The notes beneath the pieces are model-generated. The model was not told the DNA's origin. It worked only from the letters and a program-made list of their open reading frames with translations, and made no database searches. This document shows positions 16,915 through 24,481 of a DNA stretch of 32,463 nucleotides, piece by piece. The DNA is from Bacteroidales bacterium (lineage in GTDB: Bacteria; Bacteroidota; Bacteroidia; Bacteroidales; Dysgonomonadaceae), in the NCBI GenBank assembly GCA_012838585.1, contig DUPB01000248.1, positions 1 to 32,463 on the forward strand. The letters are read 5' to 3'. Both the position numbers and the translations under genes were made by a program. Positions within the stretch are counted from its first letter, which is position 1. Each line of letters starts with the position of its first letter.

Positions 16915-18609
16915 CTATTCAATTCGTATCTCTTTCCAATAGCCGGCCTCCCAGGCCCATCCATTTGCTTTATTTTCAAGATCGATCTTCACGTTTTTAC
17001 TCCCGGAGAAAGGTGTCAAATCGAAGACTACCTCAAGCCATCCATCACTGTTTACCGTCTCCTTTCCTATGGTTATGGTTTTTTGAATCGAACCGTTTAC
17101 CCGTATAATTAACTCCCAGTCACCCTTATCGTGATGGCTAACGAGCGTCTTAAGCAGGGTTTTTTTATTTTTGGGGACATCAATCTCCGTACTAAGAATG
17201 CAGGGAGTTTCTCTAGTCAACGGGTGTGTCATGATTACATCTTTTTTACCGCGGTATTCCTCCCTGTATCCCGGATTCATATCTGTTCCACAATCTGATA
17301 TTATCCAACCCGGGAACAGGTCATTTATGGCCTTTTGGATGTCAAGAAAGTCTTTAAATTTGATTTTCGCCATTTCTTCTTCAGAGAAAAGGCTATTCGC
17401 TATTGGTTCTGGATCCCAGCTAAAGACAAGGGGGCTTGGCGTTGGTTTCTTTACTGGAATAATAAAGTACTCTTCTCCATCCGCCTCTGTTTTAATTTGA
17501 CCGCCCTCTCTCAATACATACTCCCGCGCCAGCTTTTCACAAACATCAAGCAATTTGGGGAAATTGTAACTCGTGTGAGCAAAGTGCGTTTCTTGGTCAA
17601 GGTTTTCTTTAAACCGATCCGGGAGTTTTGAGGTTCCAAGGGTGGTAAACAAGACACCTGCTGCATTTGATGGATTGCAATCGGAGTCTTGGCCGCAGCG
17701 TGTTGAGATAATAATCGTGTTGTCAAGGTCTTTTTCCCCATAGAGCAAACCTATAAGAATATATGCTCCGTTGATTTTCACGTCTATACCTCCATTGGAA
17801 CACTTCTGGTATTCGGGGTTTTCCCGGTATTTTTGCTGGCATAATGACCATGTGGTTTCCCAATTGTCTGGATCTGTTTTGTACCATGAAACAACATCTC
17901 GCACCATCTCAGCGTATTGACATTCTTCTGGAATACACCTGAGGCCGGCATCAATAACCTTTACTATATCTGTTTCAAAAAATGCTTCAGCATACATGCC
18001 ACCAATGAACTGTCCCGCGTACATTCCATCGCTGTAATTCATTAATCGTCCAAATTTCTCGCCCAACTCGATCGCTACATTGGGCATTCCTGGTGCAATC
18101 AAGCCTGAATAATCGGCTTCAATTTGATAATCAATGTCATTAGGACAATTCGTGAAAGCTGGATGGCTACAATCAGGCGGGGCAATTCCTGCACGCAAAT
18201 TCCTTCGCCCAGCGGCGTTGGCACACCACAAGGGGTATTCGCTATTGGCGAAATCTATTCCTGCTTGTCGGATGGATACATCTAAGCCATGCTCTTCAAG
18301 TGTGCGTAAAAATGTCATTTCAACATATAGGTCATCTTGATTAAAGGCTGAGTTAATCAATTCAGGCTTCCAAATAGGCATGTCATTTTCCGGAATAATT
18401 TTATCCTGCCATCTAAACTCAGTAGGAGCACCCCAGGCAACCCCTACTATTTGGCCTAGCCATCCTGCTTGCAATTTATCGCGATATTCACTTACTGATA
18501 ACTTTCGATATTCAATATCTGAATCATCCTGACTGGTTTTACTGTTTAAACACCCTGTTAGACTTATTAGAATAGTAACAATAATTAGGTGTGATGCTTT
18601 GTTTAACAT
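16915..18609 (-). CDS. Lipoprotein ADP-ribosylglycohydrolase-family protein
   Basis: 564 residues. Lipobox SLTGC (Cys20) puts it on the envelope, unlike the usual cytoplasmic DraG/ARH enzymes. The family pattern is present: GWLGQIVGVAWGAPTE (residues 49-64), the QDDLYVEM metal/substrate motif with Asp92-Asp93, and GQDSDCNPSNAAG with Asp308, Asp310 and Asn312. These enzymes hydrolyse ADP-ribosyl or related N-ribosyl bonds with Mg2+. The last 130 residues look like a separate beta-sandwich (LSTEIDVPKNKKTLLKTLVSHH, WELIIRVNGS, VVFDLTPFSG), perhaps for binding. A homologous gene type (rusGH) occurs in Bacteroides ribose-utilisation loci. It is the fourth gene of the operon, 43 bases after the permease gene and directly before susC. 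The true substrate is not shown by the sequence. Confidence 0.88.
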   Translation of the reverse strand: MLNKASHLIIVTILISLTGCLNSKTSQDDSDIEYRKLSVSEYRDKLQAGWLGQIVGVAWGAPTEFRWQDKIIPENDMPIWKPELINSAFNQDDLYVEMTFLRTLEEHGLDVSIRQAGIDFANSEYPLWCANAAGRRNLRAGIAPPDCSHPAFTNCPNDIDYQIEADYSGLIAPGMPNVAIELGEKFGRLMNYSDGMYAGQFIGGMYAEAFFETDIVKVIDAGLRCIPEECQYAEMVRDVVSWYKTDPDNWETTWSLCQQKYRENPEYQKCSNGGIDVKINGAYILIGLLYGEKDLDNTIIISTRCGQDSDCNPSNAAGVLFTTLGTSKLPDRFKENLDQETHFAHTSYNFPKLLDVCEKLAREYVLREGGQIKTEADGEEYFIIPVKKPTPSPLVFSWDPEPIANSLFSEEEMAKIKFKDFLDIQKAINDLFPGWIISDCGTDMNPGYREEYRGKKDVIMTHPLTRETPCILSTEIDVPKNKKTLLKTLVSHHDKGDWELIIRVNGSIQKTITIGKETVNSDGWLEVVFDLTPFSGSKNVKIDLENKANGWAWEAGYWKEIRIE

Positions 18610-18652
18610 AGTAATGAAGTCTGTTTAGATATTCATATTGGTGATATTCCGA

Positions 18653-19663
18653 TTAATTCCCTCCAGCGGCAACGATGAATGAAAGTCCCGCGATAAACAG
18701 TATAAACATGAATGTTAGCAAGTAGTTTACCACTTTGGGGGCTCCCTTGAACTCTTTCCAGATAAATACGCCCCATAATGCAGCGATCATGGGTGCTCCT
18801 TGGCCAAGCGCGTATGAGATGGCAGGGCCGGCTTTTCCCGCGGCGATATAGCTGAAGGAGGTACCGATTCCCCAGATGATACCCCCGAGTATACCCACAA
18901 GGTGTGTTTTAGGCTTGCCTTTGAAGTATTCGGCGTAGGTGACCGGTTCCCCGATGAACGGTTTTTTCATGGCAATCGTGTTGAAGATAAAGTTACTCCC
19001 CAGGATGCCCAGCGAGAAGATAAAGAATGCGCCATAAGGTGTGAGCATACCGGCAGTGGGATTTTCAAAATTGGTCAAGTCCATCGCGGCTGCCACAAAA
19101 CGGTAGAAGAAAGACATCAAGAATCCGGCGCAAATTGCCACGATAATCCCTTTCTTCTTGGTTTTTCCCTCTTCTGTTCCCTTGCTCATTTTTCCTGAAG
19201 CAATGCCATTTAACACGATGGCGACAACGACCAAGGCAACCCCCGTGAACAAGATGACGGGATCGCCCTGCGGAGCACCGAAGTAGTTGATAAACACGCC
19301 CAGTACCAGGGCCAGTCCCACTCCCACGGGGAAAGCCACTGCCATACCGGCCATTGAGATAGAGGCAGATAGCAAAATGTTGGAAGCGTTGAAGATAATG
19401 CCTCCCGTGAAGGCGCTCCAGAAGTTTTTGGAGCTTACTTGCGAAATGTCGGCAATAAATCCACGTCCTTGATCGCCCACGCTGCCGAGCGTGAAACCAA
19501 ACAGGAGGGCGAGGAGTACGATACCGATTACGTAATCCCAATAAAACAGTTCGTAGCGCCACGTTTTGGCGGCCAGTTTTTGCGTGTTACCCCAAGAACC
19601 CCAACAGATCATGGTGACCACGCATAAGATCACTGCTAACAGATAATTGCTTACAATAAACAT
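18653..19663 (-). CDS. GRP/RusT-type sugar permease (inner membrane)
   Basis: 336 residues, about ten membrane helices, in the drug/metabolite-transporter superfamily branch that includes GRP sugar-uptake proteins. Visible family stretches are MICWGSWGNTQKLA near the N-terminus, MAVAFPVGVGLALVLGV, and GIIWGIGTSFSYIAAGKAGPAISYALGQGAPMIAALWG in the C-terminal half. The central cytoplasmic loop is Lys-rich (SKGTEEGKTKKK), dividing the two halves. A permease of this kind (RusT) serves ribose uptake in Bacteroides rus loci. Here it lies between ribokinase (31 bases) and the ADP-ribosylglycohydrolase (43 bases), so ribose or a ribosyl compound is the likely cargo. Specificity is inferred from context. 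Confidence 0.87.
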   Translation of the reverse strand: MFIVSNYLLAVILCVVTMICWGSWGNTQKLAAKTWRYELFYWDYVIGIVLLALLFGFTLGSVGDQGRGFIADISQVSSKNFWSAFTGGIIFNASNILLSASISMAGMAVAFPVGVGLALVLGVFINYFGAPQGDPVILFTGVALVVVAIVLNGIASGKMSKGTEEGKTKKKGIIVAICAGFLMSFFYRFVAAAMDLTNFENPTAGMLTPYGAFFIFSLGILGSNFIFNTIAMKKPFIGEPVTYAEYFKGKPKTHLVGILGGIIWGIGTSFSYIAAGKAGPAISYALGQGAPMIAALWGVFIWKEFKGAPKVVNYLLTFMFILFIAGLSFIVAAGGN

Positions 19664-19694
19664 ACGGCTATAAGTTTAGGTTGTTCACTATATA

Positions 19695-20615
19695 TTAATT
19701 AACTCGTTTTAAAAAAGAGCGTACCTCCTGCTCGGTTGGTATCGATGGTTGTGCACCCATCTTCGTGACGCAGATGGCAGCGGCGGCTGTCGCAAACCGG
19801 ATGGCTTCATCCCAGTCGCTCCCCCTGGCCCACTCGGCGGCTAACGCGCCACAATAGGTGTCGCCCGCGGCGGTTGTGTCGACCGCCTGGACATTAAAGG
19901 CAGGGAAATGATTGAACATATTGTTGGTTTTAATTACGGACCCCCGTTTTCCTAACGTTAAGACCACGGTTTTTGCCCCCATGGCCAACAAGGCATCCAC
20001 GATCGCTTCCTCACCGATCTCTTCCATCTTTTTCCCGGAAATTGTCTCCGCTTCCGTTTCGTTTACCACCAGGATGTCGATTTTCCTGATGATCTCTTCG
20101 TCTAACTTGTTCGCGGGAGCCACGTTGAGTAGTACCTTCTTGTCATTCTCATGGGCCATATCGCACACCGTTTTTACCGTTTCGTATGGGATCTCCATCT
20201 GCATGACAATCAGGTCGGCCTTCAGTACTTCATCTTTTATACTATGGATGCATTGGGGCGAAAGCATGCCGTTGGCTCCCGGTATCACCACGATGCTGTT
20301 TTCTCCCTTTTCGTTCACCCAGATAAGTGCAACCCCGGACGGGGCCTTATCGGTAACGAAAGAGAGGGAGGCATCTAGTCCCTCTTTCTGGTAATACTCG
20401 AGCGAGTTCAAGCCGTTGGAATCGTTTCCCACGCTGGCGATAAACTTCACGTCTCCACCCAGTCGGTGTGCCGCTAACGCCTGGTTGGCCCCTTTGCCTC
20501 CATTTACTTGTAGGTAGGAAACCCCCATGATGGTTTCGCCCGCCTTGGGAAACTCTTTTACTCTCCCGATCAGATCGGTGTTCGAACTGCCAATAACTAC
20601 TATTTTTTTCTTCAT
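19695..20615 (-). CDS. rbsK: Ribokinase
   Basis: 306 residues of the PfkB sugar-kinase family. The substrate-binding motif NGGKGANQA lies at residues 38-46 and the ATP-site/catalytic motif DTTAAGDTYCGALA near residue 250, with Asp of AAGD as the base. N-terminal VIGSSNTDLIGRV is characteristic of ribokinases. It makes ribose 5-phosphate from ribose and ATP in the cytoplasm, feeding the pentose phosphate pathway. The start at 20615 (MKKKIVVIGS) is preferred over an in-frame ATG eight codons upstream because the first beta strand then begins the protein. It is the second gene of the operon, 39 bases after the nucleoside hydrolase gene, and indicates ribose as the sugar released upstream. Confidence 0.93.
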   Translation of the reverse strand: MKKKIVVIGSSNTDLIGRVKEFPKAGETIMGVSYLQVNGGKGANQALAAHRLGGDVKFIASVGNDSNGLNSLEYYQKEGLDASLSFVTDKAPSGVALIWVNEKGENSIVVIPGANGMLSPQCIHSIKDEVLKADLIVMQMEIPYETVKTVCDMAHENDKKVLLNVAPANKLDEEIIRKIDILVVNETEAETISGKKMEEIGEEAIVDALLAMGAKTVVLTLGKRGSVIKTNNMFNHFPAFNVQAVDTTAAGDTYCGALAAEWARGSDWDEAIRFATAAAAICVTKMGAQPSIPTEQEVRSFLKRVN

Positions 20616-20654
20616 ATTGTAAAGATGTAAATTGTTCAAATTAACAGGATTACG

Positions 20655-21701
20655 TTACTTGAAATGAGCAGGCTGTTGGGTGATTAGCTGAATGAAACGT
20701 TGCTTGATTTGTTCGGCTTGCAAGGAGTCCGCCGTGAGGTAGTACCGGTTCCCGTTTTCATCAAGTGTGAATGAGGTTGTTCCTTGATCCGACACCTCGA
20801 TCTTACCCGGCTCGGAAACGTTAAAATAGGAGGCTCCTTCAACCGCGTACAAGACCGAAGTCAAATCCCAAGTGGGACGGTCGTAAGGCATCTCCTGGTA
20901 GCATCTGTAGCCTTCCACTAGCGGGTGCTCAGTTGCCCATGCGAAATCATTTTCGATGCTGCTCCCCGGGTAGTGGATGGCCATTCCCACCTCAAACGGT
21001 GATGTAACAAGTACGGTGGGCCACTCCGAGAAAACCTTTTTGGCCGAGGAAATATCTTTAACCACGTTGTACTCGTACCACTCCGGGTTATTAAAGCAAC
21101 CTGCCATGGTACACAGCAGCTTTACCTTTTGTTCAACCAACTCTTGTCCCGTGAGCTTCGAAAATTCATCCGCGGGTGTATCGAGCAAACGAGCCAGGTT
21201 GGTGGAAAAGCCCACTGAGACGATGGTGACAGAGTGGTCCGGCTGTTGAGCCAATAGTTCACGGTACAACAGGTGCGCTTCAGGTAAAGCGGTATAGTCG
21301 TTCAGGGAGCGTTGAAACTTAGGTTCCCCATTCGCGTTCTCCATGACTGATACACATCGGGTGTAATTGGCGGCATCATGTTCACACTCCACACCGTTGT
21401 GGATAATCCCGATAGGAATATCCGGGTAGCCATACCAGCTATTCATGATGTCCGTGAATTCCGGGGGATGCGTGCCCTCTTTATTAATCATGACTGCTAA
21501 CAACTCGATATCACCTGCATCCAGGTATTTGTAGAGCATGTCGAGTGCCAGGGCATCATCAATATCGTTTCCAATATCTGTTTCAAAGATAACCTTCTGT
21601 GTACCGGAAGCGGGTTGCACACTTTGTTGCTTGTTAGAAGTGCAACCGACTAAAACTACCAGAAGTAGAAGCGGTAGCCAATACTTTTTGTTTTTCATCA
21701 T
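20655..21701 (-). CDS. Lipoprotein nucleoside hydrolase
   Basis: 348 residues. Lipobox VLVGC (Cys20) followed by a Ser/Gln-rich linker shows an envelope-anchored enzyme. The nucleoside-hydrolase metal site is ETDIGNDIDDALAL, with Asp42, Asp46, Asp48 and Asp49; the first Asp of the textbook DxDxxxxDD pattern is Glu40. A later WDLTSVLYAV segment near residue 285 supplies the usual C-terminal Asp. The reaction is hydrolysis of ribonucleosides, or a similar N-riboside, to ribose and base. It is the first gene of the ribose-type operon, so it is transcribed from the divergent promoter region shared with lacI. It is only distantly similar to the nucleoside hydrolase at the operon end. Confidence 0.9.
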   Translation of the reverse strand: MMKNKKYWLPLLLLVVLVGCTSNKQQSVQPASGTQKVIFETDIGNDIDDALALDMLYKYLDAGDIELLAVMINKEGTHPPEFTDIMNSWYGYPDIPIGIIHNGVECEHDAANYTRCVSVMENANGEPKFQRSLNDYTALPEAHLLYRELLAQQPDHSVTIVSVGFSTNLARLLDTPADEFSKLTGQELVEQKVKLLCTMAGCFNNPEWYEYNVVKDISSAKKVFSEWPTVLVTSPFEVGMAIHYPGSSIENDFAWATEHPLVEGYRCYQEMPYDRPTWDLTSVLYAVEGASYFNVSEPGKIEVSDQGTTSFTLDENGNRYYLTADSLQAEQIKQRFIQLITQQPAHFK

Positions 21702-21761
21702 GGAGATACGTTATATAAAAATCAGTACATCTAGAACGAACATTATTTTTACCAACCAATG

Positions 21762-21769
21762 CAAATATA
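21762..21769 (-). promoter_or_regulatory. -7 element candidate for the ribose-type operon
   Basis: Read on the minus strand the sequence is TATATTTG, an exact match to TAnnTTTG, about 60 bases before the first start codon at 21701. No TTTG is found at the expected -33 spacing, so activator help or a weak promoter is possible. It lies within the segment that is repeated near 31071. Confidence 0.45.
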
Positions 21770-21864
21770 AAACATATAAATTAAGGAATAATCGTTTGAG
21801 CAAAATAATTCCATTAAAAATAGTTAATTAGCGCTTTTCTGGTAAAAAATCAATTTAAATCTGG

Positions 21865-21872
21865 TAGTTTTG
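21865..21872 (+). promoter_or_regulatory. -7 element candidate for lacI
   Basis: TAGTTTTG is an exact TAnnTTTG match ending 14 bases before the lacI ATG at 21887. The transcript would have a very short leader of about ten bases. In the repeat copy near 31174 the same position reads TCGTTTTG, so the box is damaged there. Confidence 0.45.
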
Positions 21873-21886
21873 TTTAAAAAAAGAGT

Positions 21887-22909
21887 ATGCAGCATAAACC
21901 GAATATCGTTGATATAGCCGAAATAACCGGTTTTTCCATTACGACGGTCTCTCGTGTATTAAATGGGAAAGGGGAGAAGTACCGAATTAGCAAGGCCACG
22001 CGGGAGAAAATCAAGTCGGTAGCAGAGGAGTTGGAATACGTTCCCAATGAGTTTGCAAGAAATCTTCGTATAGGGAAAAGTAAAACGATTGCGCTGATTG
22101 TGCCTTCCTTGAAAAATCCCTTTTTCGCTGAGATCGCGAGCGTTGTAAACACCGAAGTGCGAAAGTACGGGTACATCACGCTTATAGGGGATAGTGACGA
22201 CCAGGTTGAAAACGAAAAAACTGAGTTGTCGCATTTATCATCGAGGAGTTTAGACGGGATGATCGTGGTTCCTTGCGGGGAAAAGTGGGATCATCTGGTT
22301 AAGGTTCATGAGAGTGGCTTACCGTTAATATGCATCGACCGCTATTTTGAAGATACCAGTCTATCGTATGTCTCTTCTGACAATTACGAGGGGGCCTATT
22401 CGGCCACCAAATACCTGATTGATCAAGGGCACACGGATATCGCGTGCATTCAGGGGGTGAGGCATTCGATGCCTAACATTCAGCGGGTGAAAGGGTTCAC
22501 GGATGCGATGAAAGATGCAGGAATGGATACCTATACGGTAACGGGGGATGCTTTCAGCGAACAGAATGGCTATTTGGAAACGAAACTGCTGTTGAGTCGG
22601 GGGAAGCGCCCCTCCGCGATTTTCGCTTTTAGCAACATGATTGCCATGGGCTGCTTGAAAGCCCTTAAGGAAGAAAATGTCCGTATCCCGGAAGCCATTT
22701 CACTGATCACTTTCGATGACAACCCCTACATGAATTATATTGACCCCCCGCTTACCTGTATATCGCAACCGGTAGAAGATATATGCAAAATAGCGGTGAA
22801 AATCCTTTTTTCCCATATCCTCGATGACGATAAAACGCCAAAACATGTGCTGTTAAAGTGTACGTTAAAGGTAAAGGAATCCGTGAAAAATGTAAGTTAC
22901 TCCTCTTGA
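21887..22909 (+). CDS. LacI-family transcriptional regulator
   Basis: 340 residues. The N-terminal helix-turn-helix is at residues 7-26 (IVDIAEITGFSITTVSRVLN), followed by ISKATREKI and the hinge helix YVPNEFARNLR near residues 50-60. The rest is the two-lobed periplasmic-binding-protein-like effector domain (IALIVPSLKNPFFAEI, ICIDRYF, DGMIVVPCG, ISLITFDDNPYMNYIDPPLT). It is divergent from the ribose-type operon with 185 bases between starts, so that operon is its most likely target and a ribosyl compound or ribose its likely effector. Bacteroides rus systems use a different, dedicated regulator, so a LacI protein here is a local variation. The flanking DNA is duplicated near 31071-31260. Confidence 0.94.
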   Translation: MQHKPNIVDIAEITGFSITTVSRVLNGKGEKYRISKATREKIKSVAEELEYVPNEFARNLRIGKSKTIALIVPSLKNPFFAEIASVVNTEVRKYGYITLIGDSDDQVENEKTELSHLSSRSLDGMIVVPCGEKWDHLVKVHESGLPLICIDRYFEDTSLSYVSSDNYEGAYSATKYLIDQGHTDIACIQGVRHSMPNIQRVKGFTDAMKDAGMDTYTVTGDAFSEQNGYLETKLLLSRGKRPSAIFAFSNMIAMGCLKALKEENVRIPEAISLITFDDNPYMNYIDPPLTCISQPVEDICKIAVKILFSHILDDDKTPKHVLLKCTLKVKESVKNVSYSS

Positions 22910-22962
22910 ATGTTCGTGGATCATTGTTCGTGAGATATTAAGTGCCACAGGGAGGAATATCT

Positions 22963-23002
22963 ATCGGGTACCGTCAATAGCCATACTCTCGTGATTTCCT
23001 AT
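22963..23002 (+). repeat. Direct-repeat unit, copy A tail (just downstream of lacI)
   Basis: ATCGGGTA (22963-22970) recurs at 31204-31211, and bases 22974-23002 recur at 31232-31260 with 27 of 29 identical, including CCATACTCTCGTGAT without change. Copy B carries 17 extra bases bounded by GGGTA direct repeats. This tail is non-coding and lies between the convergent lacI and DUF4434 genes. No good hairpin with a T-run is seen in it. Confidence 0.8.
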
Positions 23003-23039
23003 AGAGATGAGATGTACAGTCATTTCTTTTGCATTAAGA

Positions 23040-24371
23040 TCAATTCATTTGTGCTTTTATTCTTGCGGACTCTTTTCCGATAGAATTATAGGTCGAAACC
23101 TCATACGTATGTAGTTTCCCCGTAAGAGCGTTATCATCTGTGAATTTGCTTTCAAACTTGTCGTCCTTTGCAAACTGAATGTTACCTATCTTCTCCCCAT
23201 CCTTGTAGATATAAAAACCTACAACATTAGAGATGTCCCCTGGTGCTTTCCACGTTAAATTGAGTATGTTTGATGTGCGTTTACCAGAAACTTCCGATAC
23301 AGGTGGAGGTTGTGGTGTATCAGGAAGCTTGCCGTTCTTTACATAGTACAAATAAGCTTCATGAAATTTTTTGTTTACCACATTGGGGCTGTAATAATGA
23401 CTATAGGCAAATGTGATTACTTTTTCTACGTAAGGAGCAGTCAAGTTCAATTGTTCTACAAATCTATTCAAAGGTGCAGATGCCCAATATTTTTGTTCAA
23501 ACGTTTCCGCATCGGACCAGAACTGTAATCCTGTTTTTTTTTTCACTGCCTTGCCTAATGCTTCAAACCATTCAGGTATCATCCGCAACTCAAGTCCCCC
23601 GGCCCCCACGCAATCCTGTGGGGCAAAAATATCACCTGCCTGAAAGTGTGTTCTTTCAAATATATATTCCCATGATTCCGCGTACTTATGGGCATCTCCA
23701 ATACGATAGTTCATAAAGGGGCATAACATAAAAGGCATGTTGGGGGTAACCTTATGTAAATGTGTTAAGTTAATATTCAACGCGTTTACAAGAGCATCTT
23801 TATATTTTTGTTGCAACAATTCAGGTATATTGGCTACCTCCCACACCCAGTACCATCCATACATACTATCTCCATATCGGTCTTTGTATTTGTTAATCAG
23901 TTCATCGGCAACCGTGTTACCAATATTCATCTGATCCAACAACCAAGCTTCATCGCCATCACCAGACCACCATCTTTCATGAAAATTCAGGCCCAGAAAA
24001 ACCTTGAAGTTGGCTTTTTGTGCATTTTTTAGGCATTGTTCCACTAAATCGGAATATCTATCATTCTGATTGCCGGTAAATGGAGTTTGGTATAGACTTA
24101 TCATTTGGCCATCCATACCCGTATGTAATACAGGGCCGAACACGATATACTTCATGCCTACCTCTTTCAATGCTTTTAGCTCTTTTTGCCACTGTTCGTC
24201 ATTCCAATTATAAACTAGGTGGGCTTGAATAAATGTTCCCTCGGGTATAAGGTGGTTTTTGTCTGAAACAATCTGGTCAAGCCCACCATGCTCTTTTTGA
24301 CACCCTTGCAGTGAAAAGATGACCGCGGAAAGAATGAGCGTGAAGAGAATGGAATAAATTTTCTTTTTCAT
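23040..24371 (-). CDS. DUF4434-type glycosidase-like lipoprotein with C-terminal Fn3 domain
   Basis: 443 residues. Lipobox SLQGC (Cys24). Residues about 40-345 resemble DUF4434, a TIM-barrel family related to glycoside hydrolases: IPEGTFIQAHLVYNWNDEQWQKEL at the start, KVFLGLNFHERWW, YGWYWVWEVAN with Glu178, FAPQDCVGAGG, and LQFWSDAETFEQ with Glu289. Glu178 at the end of a strand (WEVAN) and Glu289 are plausible acid/base and nucleophile, but this is inferred from position. The last 95 residues form a fibronectin type III-like domain (LNLTWKAPGDISNVVGFYIYKDGEKIG). It is the last gene of the second PUL, separated from it by a strong hairpin. It is the only recognisable candidate enzyme of that PUL. 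The start at 24371 is set by the signal peptide. Confidence 0.82.
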   Translation of the reverse strand: MKKKIYSILFTLILSAVIFSLQGCQKEHGGLDQIVSDKNHLIPEGTFIQAHLVYNWNDEQWQKELKALKEVGMKYIVFGPVLHTGMDGQMISLYQTPFTGNQNDRYSDLVEQCLKNAQKANFKVFLGLNFHERWWSGDGDEAWLLDQMNIGNTVADELINKYKDRYGDSMYGWYWVWEVANIPELLQQKYKDALVNALNINLTHLHKVTPNMPFMLCPFMNYRIGDAHKYAESWEYIFERTHFQAGDIFAPQDCVGAGGLELRMIPEWFEALGKAVKKKTGLQFWSDAETFEQKYWASAPLNRFVEQLNLTAPYVEKVITFAYSHYYSPNVVNKKFHEAYLYYVKNGKLPDTPQPPPVSEVSGKRTSNILNLTWKAPGDISNVVGFYIYKDGEKIGNIQFAKDDKFESKFTDDNALTGKLHTYEVSTYNSIGKESARIKAQMN

Positions 24372-24404
24372 TATAGAATTACAGGCTGTTAAGATAGAAG
24401 AAAA

Positions 24405-24461
24405 CATAAAGCAGTAACTGACCTGTTAGTCATGCCGGTTTCGTACAATTACTGCTTTATG
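24405..24461 (-). terminator. Strong hairpin between the glycan-binding and DUF4434 genes
   Basis: A 13-bp perfect inverted repeat (24405-24417 with 24449-24461; stem CATAAAGCAGTAA) and a 31-nt loop. In the minus direction it is followed by TTTTCTTCTATCTT, so it can work as a terminator or attenuator. It lies 20 bases after the stop of the glycan-binding protein gene and before the DUF4434 start, which would lower DUF4434 expression relative to susCD. Confidence 0.6.
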
Positions 24462-24481
24462 AAATAAAAATAACTTCTTTT

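Larger units (their letters stand above)
21761..21892 (+). repeat. Direct-repeat unit, copy A head: lacI/operon control region
   Basis: This control region recurs at 31071-31194 in the same orientation. Bases 21761-21803 match 31071-31113 at 38 of 43 positions, and 21860-21874 match 31169-31183 at 14 of 15. Both copies then reach an A-rich run and ATGCAG. Between these blocks the match is looser. Copy A leads into the intact lacI gene; copy B does not. Confidence 0.8.

Noticed and set aside
13801-16979. Two independent genes, a small CarboxypepD_reg protein and a separate barrel protein
   Set aside because: The two pieces join exactly into a normal SusC when one base is added in the A6 run; a barrel without signal peptide or TonB box would not work.
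22910-23039. Intrinsic terminator for lacI
   Set aside because: Only four- to five-base inverted repeats and no T-run could be found; the conserved tail may have another role.
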